A DNA stretch of 64,000 nt from Zhengitettix transpicula (Eukaryota; Arthropoda; Insecta; Orthoptera; Tetrigidae): NCBI GenBank assembly GCA_037074705.1, contig CM073590.1:238006101-238070100 (forward strand), read 5' to 3'. A model generated the notes under the pieces. The model saw nothing but the letters and a program-made list of their open reading frames with translations. It had not been told where the DNA came from and ran no database searches. The translations under genes were made by a program, and so were the position numbers. Below, piece by piece: positions 11,832 through 24,560 of the stretch. The first letter of the stretch is position 1, and each line of letters starts with the position of its first letter.

Positions 11832-14420
11832 CCCCCCCCCACCTCCCAAAAAAGTAACAAGGATTCTAGGCACGTTGTGTAGTATTTTATCATCACGTAT
11901 TTTGTCTGTATTTGACTATTTTTCTTATTATAAATTATCTATGCAGTCGTAAATTTTTCATATTCGCGATAAAAAAAGTCAATAAAAAAATAAATGGGCC
12001 TATATGTCAGGAAAAAAATATAATAAAAATGACATAACGTTTCTTTACCTTTCTTGGAACTTCCTAAAGTGACAAAGAAATAGAAAATAAAAAATTTAAT
12101 ATTGTTATTTATATTTTGAAAATATAGCTAATAAAAACCATTAAACAATTTTATAAAATTTTTTTAAAACAATTATCTATATTTTAATATCATTTTAAAA
12201 GTATATTAAAGCTATATTTGACTTATAATACAATTAAATTAGTGGAAATATTTATTTTTAATTACGTACTTATTAAAGAAAATGTTGCCTAATTTAAAAT
12301 AAATATTAAGCATTATTTAAATCATCTGAAGGAGTCCATAGACGCAGGGAAGAAACGTTGGGATTAAATTTTTATAAATAAATATTCGGCATGTTGTCCA
12401 ATTTCTACAAATTAAAGTCATTGTATAATATTGACATAACATATGTTATATTTACCTCGTTAATTTTCTATTGTAAAACAATTTAAATCGTTGAAAATTA
12501 AAGATAAAACATATTGTGTTTATTTAATGTAATTAAAAATTATAAAATGTCAATTGTTTCTGCATGTCGTCACAATATCTACATCACCTTCTGTCTGTGA
12601 ATTGGTCTGCCCCATCATCCTCGTACCTCTCGTATTCTAATTTCTATTTTCGTGTCTATCATACGTTTACGTATTCCTCTCTCTTTACTAGTTGCACGTG
12701 TCTCTGTCTTCCACTTTTTTTTTCACTGATTCGGAAGCTGCCACAATAAAATTGATTTGGCCGTCGGAACGTGCCAGCGTAATGTGGCTCATTGTGCCAG
12801 CGACACCTAGCCAAATGTGTTGTGTTGTTTCCAGTATTCCCTCTCTCTCTCTCTCCCTTTTTTTTCGACCTCGTTTTGTTGCGGCACATAAAAAACCATG
12901 CGGCGTCGGTGGTTGTGGCGGTGATGGAAGGGAGGAGAGGAAAGCATTTGGGTCCTCGCGCGAAAACACGCGTGTTTCGGACAATATGGCAATCAGATTG
13001 CGTTCACTTAACAAAGACTAATAGGTGGGTAATTTGTGCGAGAATTAATCACGGCTTCCCGGCAAGGTAATTACAACGGCGGGCGGGTGGCAGGCCTGCG
13101 CGCTGCCCGCGTGTGGCCACTGTTGCTGCCGTCGCTGTTGCCAAACGCAACAATAACACACACTCTCTCACGCGTACGTGCGCACATAGCGATGACGAGA
13201 ACAACGTTCATCCTCTACTCTTTTTTTACCCCCCCCCCAATCCCCCCCATCCCTGTTGCAGGACGACAGACGCCATCCTCTCGCGGCTCCGCGCATTATG
13301 GCGGTACATAATGTTAAATGAAATTGATAAATTATATCAGATTGTGATTAAAATATATTAGTGTCTATCATTCAGTACGCAGTGTAATTAGAGGCCCGCG
13401 AGCCCCGGATCACGTCCATTAAAAATTACAGCGCGAGATAATGGAGGACTGATGTACCTCATTACAGCACAAAATTCAGGGTAAAAGTGCATCTGAAATA
13501 ATCGCAGCTACACGCAGACAGAGTGTCTGGTCCCGGGCAAAACGTCCGCTCACAGTGAAAGCTCTTTTCATGAATATTTTCAGAAATCGGCGCAATTTCT
13601 CTTTTTTTCGGGACGGATTTATCTAAGCACAAATCAGATGGACTGAAACGCCACGAACTACTCCACAATGTTAAACATTGACTGATTTGTTTTAGTCTCT
13701 TCCACTCAGACACGCAATTTAGTTGCGAATATTTAATACTGCTAGAAACGTACTTGTGCTTCCAATTCATTATAAATGTACTCCCTGATATGCTTCTGTT
13801 GGAAAAAATGGCCTCTATACGGGAGTTTTAAGCGTGGAAGCTTGCAGTTGTAACCCACCCGAGAAATATTTTATAGATTTTAATGAACGTTACTGAACTG
13901 GTATAAACTTCTGTCGTCCGGCCGATTCTGTACTAGGATGCTAACTGTTAAGAACTTTAAACGCGTTTGTCACGTAAATTCATTACGGGGAGTGCAGCGG
14001 GTTGCAGCAAAAGTCTCAAACAAGGGGTATACGTCGAACTCATTAATTACTTCGGGACTCTAAGAATGAACTTAATAAAATTTACTAACTTAAGGGTATC
14101 AGATGATTTGCACCGAGTGACATATACAGACGTGACCTCTGTAGAAAAACACACAAAATGAATCATACAAGTGACGCAGGGAAATTCTCACGCGCAACTC
14201 AAGGGAGCGGATAAAGTTTACCTGTATCAATTTTACACTTTTAGTGTTGATATTTTCTGAAAATAATTCATTTGAATCATAAATAATATTAAGTAATAAT
14301 AAAATAATGTTAAATCTTATAAATGTTTTGCTATAATTGGAACCTTAATTACTTTATGAATTATTAATATGTAATTCAACTAAAAACAACCCAATTTCAG
14401 TGTTATTTTGTATTTTATTG
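11832..14420. other. Unique DNA; AT-rich, then a GC-richer island
   Basis: 11832-12560 is very AT-rich and empty. 12780-13310 is GC-richer with a CT tract (12839-12856) and C-runs (13230-13245). 13380-13480 looks like non-repeated, moderately GC-rich DNA that could be regulatory. None of the overlapping 60-112 codon frames carries a motif I know. GAAACGTTGG near 12352 may be a Penelope-like remnant. Confidence 0.4.
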
Positions 14421-15190
14421 TAAACTAGCTTGTAACCCCCAATTTGAGTCTAATTTCGGTTGCTTTACGTTATTTTATGTAATGCTATTCGCACCGTATC
14501 CCTACATGTGCTCAACTCCCATGCCGAAAGAGGTTGACCCGAAAAGGTTTATTTCATAAATCATATCGACCATTTAACATGTCTTAATTAATTTCAGAGA
14601 CATAGATACCCCCGAATTTGCTTCGAATCATATGGAACATCATTGTGAAAATATAACGAAAAACTACCCTAGCCTCGCCTCGCCTCATCTCGCCTCGCGT
14701 TGTTCAACGGAAATATCTGCCATGTTTGCATTTTCCAAAATTCCCACCCCGTCCACCTCCGCCTCTGGAGGTTAAATGCCGAGTTTAATGTCATAATTAA
14801 ACTCAATGACATCCATACACTTGGATTCTACTCCAATCTCGTTTGTATTCGTTTTAGTTTCCTTGTAAAACATCTCCACCCCCACCCATAATAGTGCTCC
14901 TTTCCCATGCTGTTAGGGATTGAAATTATACACACATTATATCGTTAGAAACAGTATGAAGCTCTTTGACATCGAAAAATCTTTATCCGGCTCTAATATC
15001 GACTGTTTTAGCATGTATGAAATTTTCCACCCCCACTCATGGGGATTGTAGACGTGTCTCACCCCAACAGCGTTTGTCTCCTGATTGCAAAGAACACGTG
15101 TACGAAATTTGGTGAATTTTGCTTCGCGGGTGCAAATTTGTATGCAGAACATACACACACATACATACACACATTTATTTATAAGATATA
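14421..15190 (+). repeat. Family B dispersed repeat
   Basis: It starts at ACTAGCTTGTAACCCCC and ends in ACATACACACACATACATAC followed by TTTATTTATAAGATATA. It shares the order of blocks (GGTTAAATGCCGAGTTTAATG, then CCACCCCCACTC, then GTAGACGTGTCTCACCCC) with 20587-21340. A CCTCG-rich stretch at 14670-14697 is specific to this copy. Class unknown; no coding capacity. Confidence 0.7.
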
Positions 15191-16159
15191 TTATATTATT
15201 CATTAAATTATGTTATTATGGAATTCCATACGCGTAAGGTTGTTTTTTAAGTGATTGTTAAATGTTTACTTTGTTCCATTTCGTTAATAGAGGATTAATT
15301 GAATCGGTAATTAAATCTAAATACAAATCCTAACATAGAAGACGATGTGTGGAGCTGCTTTACATGGATATTTGGAACGAGGTTGAAAGATAAGTTCAAT
15401 GAAAACAACCAACCGAAGATGGACTTCACTGTTTCGTCGGGGCGGCAAACCCGCGATACACGAAAGTCACCAACCTTTTACGGCACTTATTAACAAGGAA
15501 TGGTTTTCAATTTTCGATTCATAATTCACATTGATTTTAATGGCGCGAGAATAAGGATTTGAACTTAGGCTGACTCCGGCATTTGGATTGTAGAATATAG
15601 CTGGTAGTTTGTAGAGTATAACTGCAGGAGCAATAAATCTCAAAGTACTCTTAGACTTGTATAGCTCATTATGAACACTATTACCGTTTCCCTTAGAGCC
15701 ACAATATTCGTATTTTGCCCAATAACCTCAACTTTACTGCTCTGCGATTGTCTTGGCTCTGCGAACAGATGGACAAAAACCTTATTGGTTCATGGTTTTC
15801 CTTTGAAGCCAGAAAAATTTAAATGTCTTGCTGCTATTCTTCCTTAATTACACATATATTATATTTTTAAAAAGTTTGCGTTCCCGGTACCGATTCATGT
15901 TTCTTCGAGTAGTCTGAAAATCTAAATATCGGAAATTTCCCATTTATGTTTTCCCTTCTCGTTAGCTACTCCCTTGTTGTATAATTCAAGCTTTATAAAC
16001 CCAACTATGTCTACACTTTATGTTAACCGTCATTTTTTCCTGTCAAACCAAACCCCCTTTGCGCTGCTTGTATACGATCCTTGAAACACGTCTTTTTAAA
16101 TCGATGTATACTCCAGTTGTAGAATATCTTAATTTAAATGGAAAAATTTACGTCTGATT
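15191..16159. other. Unique DNA, no gene seen
   Basis: No recognisable gene, RNA or repeat. Confidence 0.4.
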
Positions 16160-16870
16160 GAAATTAATGAATAAGAAAGACCGGCAATACAGACAAAAAA
16201 GGTAATATAAATACCACACAACGTTTCTGACATCCTTGTCCTTTCCTTCAGGTGATAAGAAGAGCCTAGAGCGACACAACTGCACTGGCCAGTTATCAAA
16301 ACTCAAAAGCGACGAAACCGCAACGAGAATGGGAGAGCCGAAGGGTCAGCGTAACAATAATGGAGCAACAACAATGGGAAAACAGAAGGTTCAGCGTAAC
16401 AATAAGGGATCATAGCAATTGTTGAGTTTCATAGTGTCTGTTTGTACATTAGTAGCTGTGGTGTTGGATTTAATGTGAAGCATCTCTGGAATTGTACCTG
16501 GTGTCAATGTCTAAAATCTTAGCATTTTGTCAATCAAATGTATGTTTAGAATTAGTGATATGTTTGGAGACTACAGATTGTTTATCAATGGGAAGTTTGA
16601 TATTAGACACATGTTCCTTGATACGTGTATTAAGGGAACGTTTTGTTCGCCCTATGTAGCAGGAATTACAATTCGAGCAAGATGATTTTGTAAACAACTC
16701 AATGTTTGCTGTAGGTGTCAAGTGGATCTGTAAATGATATTCTTTGAATATTTGGACAAATTTGTGATGTCGAAATTTGTAATAAGGGAGTAGGAGAAAA
16801 ACTTGGACATGAGGTGTTTCAGGACTATTGACAACATCCTACTGTCAATCGTCCCCAAACACCTCAAGTC
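16160..16870 (-). mobile_element. Penelope-like element relic (P1) with GIY-YIG domain
   Basis: On the minus strand, 16530-16721 encodes a GIY-YIG endonuclease fragment: CSNCNSCYIGRTKRSL followed by RIKEH and KQSVVSKHITNSKH. This is the C-terminal domain typical of Penelope-like retroelements. The matching terminal repeat lies at 16165-16290 (ATACCACACAACGTTTC on the plus strand). Near 16835-16870 a piece homologous to 57250-57285 (ACATCCTACTGTCAATCGTC) appears on the opposite strand, so the element has been rearranged. The reverse transcriptase is not recognisable here. Confidence 0.8.
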
Positions 16871-17672
16871 AATTCTTTTTTAATATCTTATTTAGTTGAT
16901 TGTGGTTTTCTCTTCAGCTTGTTCCCTTAATTAATTGTTTCAAGGAATTATCAATAAAAGAACTATAGATTTTCCCCGCCTCATTGATATTTATTACATT
17001 CTTCATCAATTTCAAATAATATTTAATATACACAACTATTGTTTTTGCTACATTTATATATTTTTGTTTTGTTTTCGACTTCATTGATGATTATGAAAGT
17101 ATGAAAAGCCACGGGCGCATAAAACAAAGATATTATTTTAAACTGACGTAAAGCCAATGACGATTAAAAAACCTATTTCTCATTAACGTTGCAAAGTACA
17201 CGCGAATCTACAAAGTCTTAGCAAGACAAACAAAGGAACATATTCTAGTCGGAACAAACGTTGAAACTTCATTTCCTGCATCGGGTTATATAGTCTACGT
17301 TAGCGAGGAGAAGAAAAATATATATATGTAATATTTCAATTAATTTCTATTAAGTAAAGTTACGCATCACGATCATCCACTTGAGAATTTGAAGCTCAAT
17401 GCTTCTGAATGCATTATTATTATTATATCATCAATTTGCTTCTTTCCAAAATTCTATTTATCTTAAACTAACTGGCCGATGCTTTCTTTTCCTTAATCGT
17501 TCATGACCTTAGGACCGACTTATTGAACGATCCCAACCAAATTAAAAAACAAACATTTCCCCTTAACATTCTGACCCCACTCATCCATCATCTTCTTAAA
17601 AAATAAATCGGCTATCAAACCTAATGTTTTCGGTTTTCCTTATTTTACCTCCAACGTCACCTTGAATTAATA
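16871..17672. other. AT-rich DNA, possible element flank
   Basis: Nothing certain. 16930-17010 may be a further decayed Penelope-like segment; the similarity is too weak to claim. Confidence 0.35.
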
Positions 17673-17962
17673 AATGAAAAAAGCCAAATTTTTCGAGTAA
17701 TAACTTAAAAATTAACACGACGTTTCGTCCTCAATCTGGAACTTCATCAGGTTATACAATGAATTTGGAGTGTTGTAAATAATTTACATTCATATCCGAA
17801 ATTCTTCTATTAGCAAAACTAATGGCACATAATTTTTAATTGTAGAATTTCCAAAGCGAGCTCTATCCACAAATTCCCGTTGTAATTAAAATTTACTCCT
17901 GATGATGCCCTAGACTGAGGACGAAACTTCAGGCTGAAATTATTTGGCTGTTTTCATTCAGA
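17673..17962. repeat. Inverted repeat with two hammerhead-like motifs (P3)
   Basis: The left arm (about 17673-17755) and right arm (about 17895-17962) are related in inverted orientation. Each carries CTGATGA..GAGGACGAAAC, at 17721-17750 on the minus strand and 17899-17927 on the plus strand. Each is followed outward by TTTGGCT.TTTTCATT. The layout matches the head-to-head terminal repeats of Penelope-like elements. Confidence 0.6.
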
Positions 17963-18180
17963 TATGAAGTCAGATAAATATAACTATTACCTCGAATAGT
18001 TTGTCAGTTTTGTTTTAACCGATCCTCCAATATTTTACTCATCTGCCAAGATGTTATAGTTTCCATATCTTCCCTCTCCTTACACCCTGAATACTTCCGA
18101 TAATTTTTTTTTTCAATTATTCCCCGTTCACATTATTATAAGTAAAGACTATAAACTTCAATTTTCCGTTGAATGGGAAG

Positions 18181-18704
18181 GTCTGCGAGGGCTATTCTCT
18201 CGCAGGCAGAACCTTTTAGGAGAAATACGAAGGGGCTACCTTTGGGGATGCCTTTTCCTCTCCGTTTTTGAACTAAGGTTCCCACAAGCCGAAGCACCTC
18301 GGCCTGTTCTGAGAGGTGTATGTTCCGGGGTCACAGACCTTGGGCATACGGTATGAGTTGTTTGCTATTCCCATTGGAATAGTCGGCCAGCAACATCCTA
18401 AACTGGTCGAGGCACGGAGAAGGGAATGCTGCGTCCCCACATCAAACTCCTCTCCCGCTATCGGAAGGGCGTGGGACAAGTACCCAATGCTCGACCTACC
18501 CGATGCAGGTTTTCTGAGGTTTTCCCTGCATTTCTTTAGGCGAATGCCGGGTAGGATCCTTAACATATAGCCCGGGGGCCCTAGTAACCCTTGGCTACCT
18601 TCCTCTACCCTTCCGCATCCCCCCTTTCAGATCCATTCCTATGCTATTAAAGGGGAGTTGCCAAACGTGGATTACCCTCATGTAGCCTGTTGCCCTAAAA
18701 AAAA
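18181..18704 (+). mobile_element. Family A retroposon, copy 8 (subfamily A1)
   Basis: Near full length on the forward strand: from the single 5' hairpin unit GCGAGGGCTATTCTCTCGC to CCTGTTGCCCTAAAAAAAA. No convincing target duplication was seen. Confidence 0.92.
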
Positions 18705-18719
18705 TACTACTTTACTTAT

Positions 18720-19740
18720 TATTTATTTTCTCATTAAGATTCCTCTTTTAATTTCTTTCTCTGTACCCTACTCCAAGTTCCTTCTAGGTGGATAAAACTT
18801 TAATTCTTACTTTTGTATTGCTACAGGACAGCTAAAATATTTATCTTTATTGGTCCTTCTATTAATAGGACGCAAAACTAAAATTTCGTTCCCGTATGAA
18901 AAATTTACTACGTTTTAAATTTTCCTGTCTGCTGATATTTTAAGCTATTTTCATTGTAACTTTGGTTATTCCCGTAGTCCTCGTCTTTCGATTCCATTCG
19001 GAATATTATCCTGCATATTTTTTTCTGTAAAATAATTTTAGTGGATTATATATATTAGTGTTTTTTCTCCTTGTAATAAAAGCTTCTTTCCTTTCGTTTT
19101 CGCCTCAGGTAATTCATCAACCGCTGGATTTGTACAAATTATTTTCCCATAAACCATGCGAGGCATTTCCCTGGATATAAAATAATTTCCTATAGCCTTA
19201 GATGTGTCGTTAAAGAACAGATAATTATAAGGGTAATAATTTCCTCTACGACCTTCCTTTGCAGTCACACATGAACTTACTTACCTTCTTCCAGTCTTCA
19301 TTCAAATGTCTTCGGTTATCGATTTTATTTAATCGCTTGACTATTTGTAAGAAAAACATCCTGGAAATGGATACCGAACTTTTTTTTTTTTGTTTCATCT
19401 GAGAGTTCTAAGGAGCTTAACTCGACGGACGAGACGGGGAATTTATTTAACTCTAGGTTTTTCCTACCCGCTCGTAAAATGTTAGTTTCTTCTTTGTCTT
19501 CTTTCCCTGCTCATGTAAAAATTAAATTTCTTTTTATTAACAAATATCGTTGTTTCAGAAATTCTCAAGTTTAATTTTACTATATTTTAGCAATCATCAG
19601 AAAAAAGTCGCAACTGAAAAATTATGTCATTTACCAATAACTGGATAAGGGACCAATTACGGAACCTTGCGGGACTCCCGATTTTATATTCGCAACTTCC
19701 CTACTTCAATTGTCTGTTGTCGGTCTCGTAAAAAAGAAAA
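18720..19740 (-). pseudogene. LINE reverse transcriptase relic
   Basis: On the minus strand, about 19660-19690 encodes NIKSGVPQGSVIGPL, the RT motif before the catalytic loop of jockey/CR1-type LINEs. A frameshifted LFSDDC resembling the [YF]xDD catalytic box follows near 19590. Downstream only a 76-codon frame (19038-19268) stays open and is not recognised. Multiple stops and frameshifts show it is dead. Boundaries are approximate. Confidence 0.6.
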
Positions 19741-20142
19741 CCTATGCGTGACTATTCAATACTTAAAGATCAACTGAGTTCGCCTTCTGTTCATTAACGG
19801 TAAGTGAGTAAATTTTTTTGTTTTGAATGCGTAACAGCCTCAACGTTGTTTATTTGAGGTAACAAATGTCACAATTAACATTTGGTATAATCGTCGTTAT
19901 TTAATTCTGACGAACATAATTATAAACGTTCATTCGTCGTCCGAGCGTTGTTGGTCTTTGCCGAGGAAATGCTTCTAAATTTTTTAACCGGAAGGCGGTA
20001 GCACGTATGCTCATTAAAACTCCTGACTCGTGGAAGAGAAACGGATGGGAAGGAGAGGACGAATATAAATGGTTTAATGATCAATTAAAAGTTTGCTAAA
20101 GTTTTTTTTTTATTTATATGTGTGTGTCAGAGAGAGTGGGCG

Positions 20143-20173
<31 letters not shown>

Positions 20174-20586
20174 TCCTGGGAAGCGAAAAGTGTTAAAAAA
20201 TTTCAGAGCACATTTATCTTTAACTAGCGTGATATGGCAACATCGCCGAGGTCTTCAGGAGTTAAATAAAAATGCGTAGGAATGTATGATGCAGGACCCG
20301 GCGTCTGGCTGGACGGATAAACCTTATATTATTAATTTAGGTAGGAGTCTGAAGAGTAACGCACTTTTTATTTTTAAACTCGTCTTTAATAATTATTCTA
20401 ACCCTTTACTATTAATTATCCTACAAAGAATAAATGTTTAATACCTCATACATTACATAATTCTGATGGCTCATATTTTTAAAAGGAAGAAAAATAATGA
20501 AGAAGCCCTCAGGTTTATGTTTAAAGGTACTATGACAGCAAATAATAGCCTAATTACTTATATCTTCTTTTACTTTTATTTTAAAA
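19741..20586. other. Unique DNA with a (TC)n tract
   Basis: A TCTC tract lies at about 20153-20173. Otherwise nothing recognised. Confidence 0.4.
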
Positions 20587-21340
20587 ACTAGCTGGGTGCC
20601 CGGCGTTGCCCGAGATGTCATTTATCCATAACCCCCGAGTTGGCTCCAATCTAGGAATCTTTTAGGTTATTTTTATGTAACGCAACTCGACCCCTATGAA
20701 TAAATGTGTTTCGGCTGGTTACATTGTTTGAATATTTCCACCCCCACCTCTATGTGTGCTTAGCTCTCATGCCGAAAGGGGTTGAAATTTGACAAAAACC
20801 ATTGGTAGATATTTTATAAACGTCACTGATCTCAACAATTATTTATTCCACGCAAATATCGACCATTTAACCTGTTAGAAAAATTCTACTCCCGTGTAGC
20901 CCCGCCCCTGAAGGTTAAATGGCGAATTGAATGTCATCATTAAACTCAGCTACATGCATAAAACTGGATTTGACTCCAATATTGATTTTATTAGGGTTAT
21001 TTTCTTGTAATACGCGTCCACCCCAAACCCTAAGGGTCCTCCTTTCCGATGATGTTGTAGTCAGATAACTTCGGTAGAAACACTATGAATATCTTTGACC
21101 CCTAAAAATATTTATCCGACTGAATTATCGACTGTTTTAGCATGTTTAAATATTTCCACCCCCGCTTCTGAGGATGGTAGACGCGTCTGACCCCGACAGT
21201 GTTTGTTTCCCGATCGCAAAGAACATGTGTACGGAATTTGGTGAAATTTTCTCGAATGGTGTAGATTTGTATGAGGAACATGCAAATATATATACAAACA
21301 AACATACAAACAAACACTCTGCTTTATTTATTAGATTATA
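20587..21340 (+). repeat. Family B dispersed repeat
   Basis: The clearest copy. It starts ACTAGCTGGGTGCCCGGCG followed by TTGCCCGAG and ends in ATACAAACAAACATACAAAC and a T-rich TTTATTAGATTA. Such ends occur in abundant invertebrate repeats, but I cannot assign a class. Short minus-strand frames at 21102-21358 are repeat-derived. Confidence 0.75.
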
Positions 21341-22502
21341 GAAACAGTAATAAAACAAGTTTTCACTTCTACACTGATTCTCAGGTTCGTATTGCCATTT
21401 TATTTAGAAATATTTCTTCTTGCCCCGGAGATGACCAAGACTATTATGACGTCTTTTATTGCTGATATGCTATTTAATTTACTATATTTTCTAATGTTTT
21501 TCTTTCCCATTTAAATGCAATTAAATTATTTGTGATAAACCTAAATTCTTCTTTAATGCTTCTCCTAGCGATTTTCTCATTTACTTATGGCTCTTCGTCT
21601 TAATACAGATTGTAAAAGACTCTTTATAACTCTGGAGGTTCGATTTTCCAGAAGACTTTCCAGATATCAATTAAATCACTGAATAATTAGATAAAAATAG
21701 CCAATTAACTGATAAAATATTTTTTTAAGAGAATCACTGCCTATACAATTTCAGGTGATAAAATAATGCATCTTATAAGGGAAAGTCCCGAAACGTTTCA
21801 GTGGCTAAAGATAAAAAATTAACCAGAGCTATTACTGATATTGTTGTGGTAGTCAGTCCACAGAAGAGGTAGGCAAAGATTACAAGAGATTCAAAGAGGT
21901 TAGCAATGTGAAAGTAGACACTATGAGAAGATGTGCAACGGTCAACGATAAATCTGAACTAGAAACTCAGGGGGCGAAAAGGATACACTGGCATTGGGTG
22001 GCTCAACGACGAAATCAATGGATGATAATTGAGAAATAAATTACACTAGAACGTAAAAAAAACCCTCTTTCTTCAGCCATTTCACGGCGATGAAGTGTTG
22101 CTTGTCTTAACGTCTGGGAACTGGCAGCTTTAGGGATTTAATCACAGTTTCCGATTTTCCAATCTTGTCCCGCCGTTGATTGTCATCCGTGGCTCTATTA
22201 TATTCCATGTTTGTGCGTCTTTGAAATTCGTTAACACTCCATTAGGTAGCTTATGGCGCAAGGTTCCTTATTCCCGACGATCCAGTTTTCCCTTCCCTTC
22301 CATTCCCCATCATCATCAACATCCTCCTCCAAGGAAACGCAATTCTCCGCGGGCTCATTAATCCAGTGAGGAGGGTGAGAAGAAAATGCTTCACTCTTCC
22401 CAAACACGATAATAACAAACTGTGTTGCCTTGTGGTTAAACTTTCGGTAACCAGACATTTTCAGAGCAACGGTGCATCGCAGATACAATTGCAGAAATAG
22501 CT
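21341..22502. other. Unique DNA, no gene seen
   Basis: 22140-22440 is moderately GC-rich; frames of up to 178 codons on the minus strand run through the adjacent AT tract and look spurious. No known repeat recognised. Confidence 0.4.

Positions 22503-22506
<4 letters not shown>

Positions 22507-22552
<46 letters not shown>
22507..22552. repeat. (AT)n microsatellite
   Basis: Long AT tract immediately before a family C LTR. Confidence 0.95.
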
Positions 22553-22555
<3 letters not shown>

Positions 22556-23624
22556 TAATTAAAAAGAAATAAGTAATTAATAAACAAAAAAATTGGACTC
22601 GCATTGTTACCGGCAGAAAACACACAAGTTGAACCCAAGAATGTGGCAATAATGCCACTTGTTTGGGGTATTGTAGGTTGGCTCGCAGGACGCGGAGTGT
22701 GTGCGGCAGTCGTCGGGGAAGTATGGCTGTGAACAGGCCAGAACGTATCTGGATACTTGTAGTACAACAGCTAAAACAATTAGAACAGTTTATTTTTACA
22801 AGTTGCAGTCTGCGACATAAATAAGAAGATATTCAACTCTAAACATTTATAGCGCAGAGTCTAAACTATTATATTCGTCATTTAGACCATTGTCTTGGAT
22901 TTTGGGAGCCAGGCAACTGCATCCAGCAGTTAATAAACTACGGAACAAGCGTATTTCCTAAACGAACAGTGCGCCACTTCGTCAAACTAAAAGTGTAATT
23001 AGAATCAGTGATATAAAAATGATCTGTCTATAAGTGCAATAAATGTGTGTGTGTACGAATGAGCCAAATTGCCTTGAGTACCAAAGACAGTAAGTTAAAC
23101 TTTCAACGAATTCATATTTGTAAAACCATAAGTAAAGGTAATTATCGTCAGATTTCATATTTCGAATTTCAGTTAGAATTTAAAGTCATACTTTATGTTT
23201 AATTTTTGCATTGTAAATAAATAATCTGTTAATGAAGTTAGTCCATGATAACTAGATAAAATTAAATTGTTAACAAGTATTTTTTATTAAAGGCCCAGTA
23301 AACGACCATGAGAAAGAGTAAAATTGTATTGTCAATTATTAATTAAATGTAAATTGAAGTTAATTTCTTAATAACTGTTGTAAATTCATTTGATAATTTA
23401 TGTAAATTTAATTGTTTTTACGTTAATAAATTAATTTATTTGTCTATTTTAAAATTTTTATTAATATTATCGTTTTAATATTTAAATTACTACAATTTTA
23501 CGCATTAACGTGGCGATTTAAATTTTATTAATTGGTGATTACTACAAATTAGCGTCATCAACGGGTGGCACATTTTAAGTTTGTTTTAAATTTTAATTGT
23601 TTTCATTTGGGTCGCCCAATTATT

Positions 23625-23637
<13 letters not shown>
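22553..23637 (+). mobile_element. Solo LTR, family C
   Basis: About 1085 bp, from TGGTAATTA to ATTATTACA, flanked on both sides by (AT)n like the LTR at 7484. It shares with the 7122-7457 fragment the blocks GTCAGATTTCATATTT, AAAGGCCCAGTAAACGACCAT and ACGTGGCGATTTAAA. It is non-coding. The 5' boundary is inferred from the AT tract and the imperfect inverted ends, so it is less sure than the 3' end. Confidence 0.65.

Positions 23638-23674
<37 letters not shown>
23638..23674. repeat. (AT)n microsatellite
   Basis: AT tract on the right of the family C LTR. Confidence 0.95.
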
Positions 23675-23677
<3 letters not shown>

Positions 23678-23929
23678 CTCTGAATGCGATAGAATTTTGA
23701 AATAGATACGTTTTAGAAATTTGTCATGTCAACACTTTTAACCACTTTACGTCACTAGAAGAAACGATACACATAAAAACTTAATTTTAGAGGGAAAATA
23801 TAATAATAAATTAACTTCACGAAAATTATTTTTAAACGTTCTTGTTGCTGCAAGATTCTCCTCCAACAGTTTCTGCAGGTAAATTTCTCCAATTCAGATT
23901 TTTTAAGAGTGAAAATTTTTCCTACTTGG

Positions 23930-24560
23930 TCTCGTTTCGATTTTACATTTGTGGTATTCTCTGCCTATGAAAGTTGGTTTTTTCAAGCTTATCCACGCTT
24001 TGTTTCCCCGTGTATGATTTTAAGTAGAGCGCAACAGCTGCTTCCTTCTGGTTTCCAACGATTCCCACCCTAATTTCTCTCTACCTTATCTCGCCGTAGA
24101 ACGACCAGGTCTCCTCTGTATTACAAATTTTGCTTCTTCCCTCCCAATTTTCTTCTATGCCTTCTATGAGAGTGTTGTCTATAAGGATTCCAACAACCTG
24201 CTCCATAATTGAGTATGGGACCAATCAGAGATTTATACGGAAGTTCCTTGATTTGCGCTCCTCATTTTTAATAATTTCCTTTAAAAATAAAATGATTTCA
24301 ACGATTTTCCAGACACATAATTTACTTCTTCTTCACAGTCTAAATTTTAGTTCAAAATTATTCCTAAAAATTTGCACCTGTTTACTTGAGCTACTTTATC
24401 TCCATCTTTATTATAACCCAATCTTATATCTCAACCGTATTTATTGAAAGTTATTGATTTCCGTCCGTATTTATTTATTACAACTAAGTCGTTACGTAAT
24501 TAGCATTCATCCGAAGCACCATTAATCTTTCTACTGACGATACAGTCCAACACATAATTT
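23930..24560 (-). pseudogene. LINE reverse transcriptase thumb-region relic
   Basis: On the minus strand, about 24240-24170 encodes LIGPILNYGAGCWNPYRQ, and further on GNRWKPEGSSCCALLKIIHG. These match the post-catalytic region of CR1/Rex/RTE-like LINEs, where the pattern is L..PILEYG..VWNP followed by L.W..LE.RR...L...YKI.HG. Upstream, KFLGIIL is also recognisable. Stops and frameshifts are numerous. It may derive from the same LINE family as the relic at 18720. Confidence 0.65.

Noticed and set aside
20587..21340. Family B as a Helitron or a known SINE
   Set aside because: No TC..CTRR ends, no hairpin near a 3' CTRR, and no tRNA-type promoter were seen; class left open.
22231..22767. 178-codon minus-strand frame
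   Set aside because: It crosses the (AT)n tract and an LTR boundary, with long Ile-Tyr runs; low complexity, no domain.
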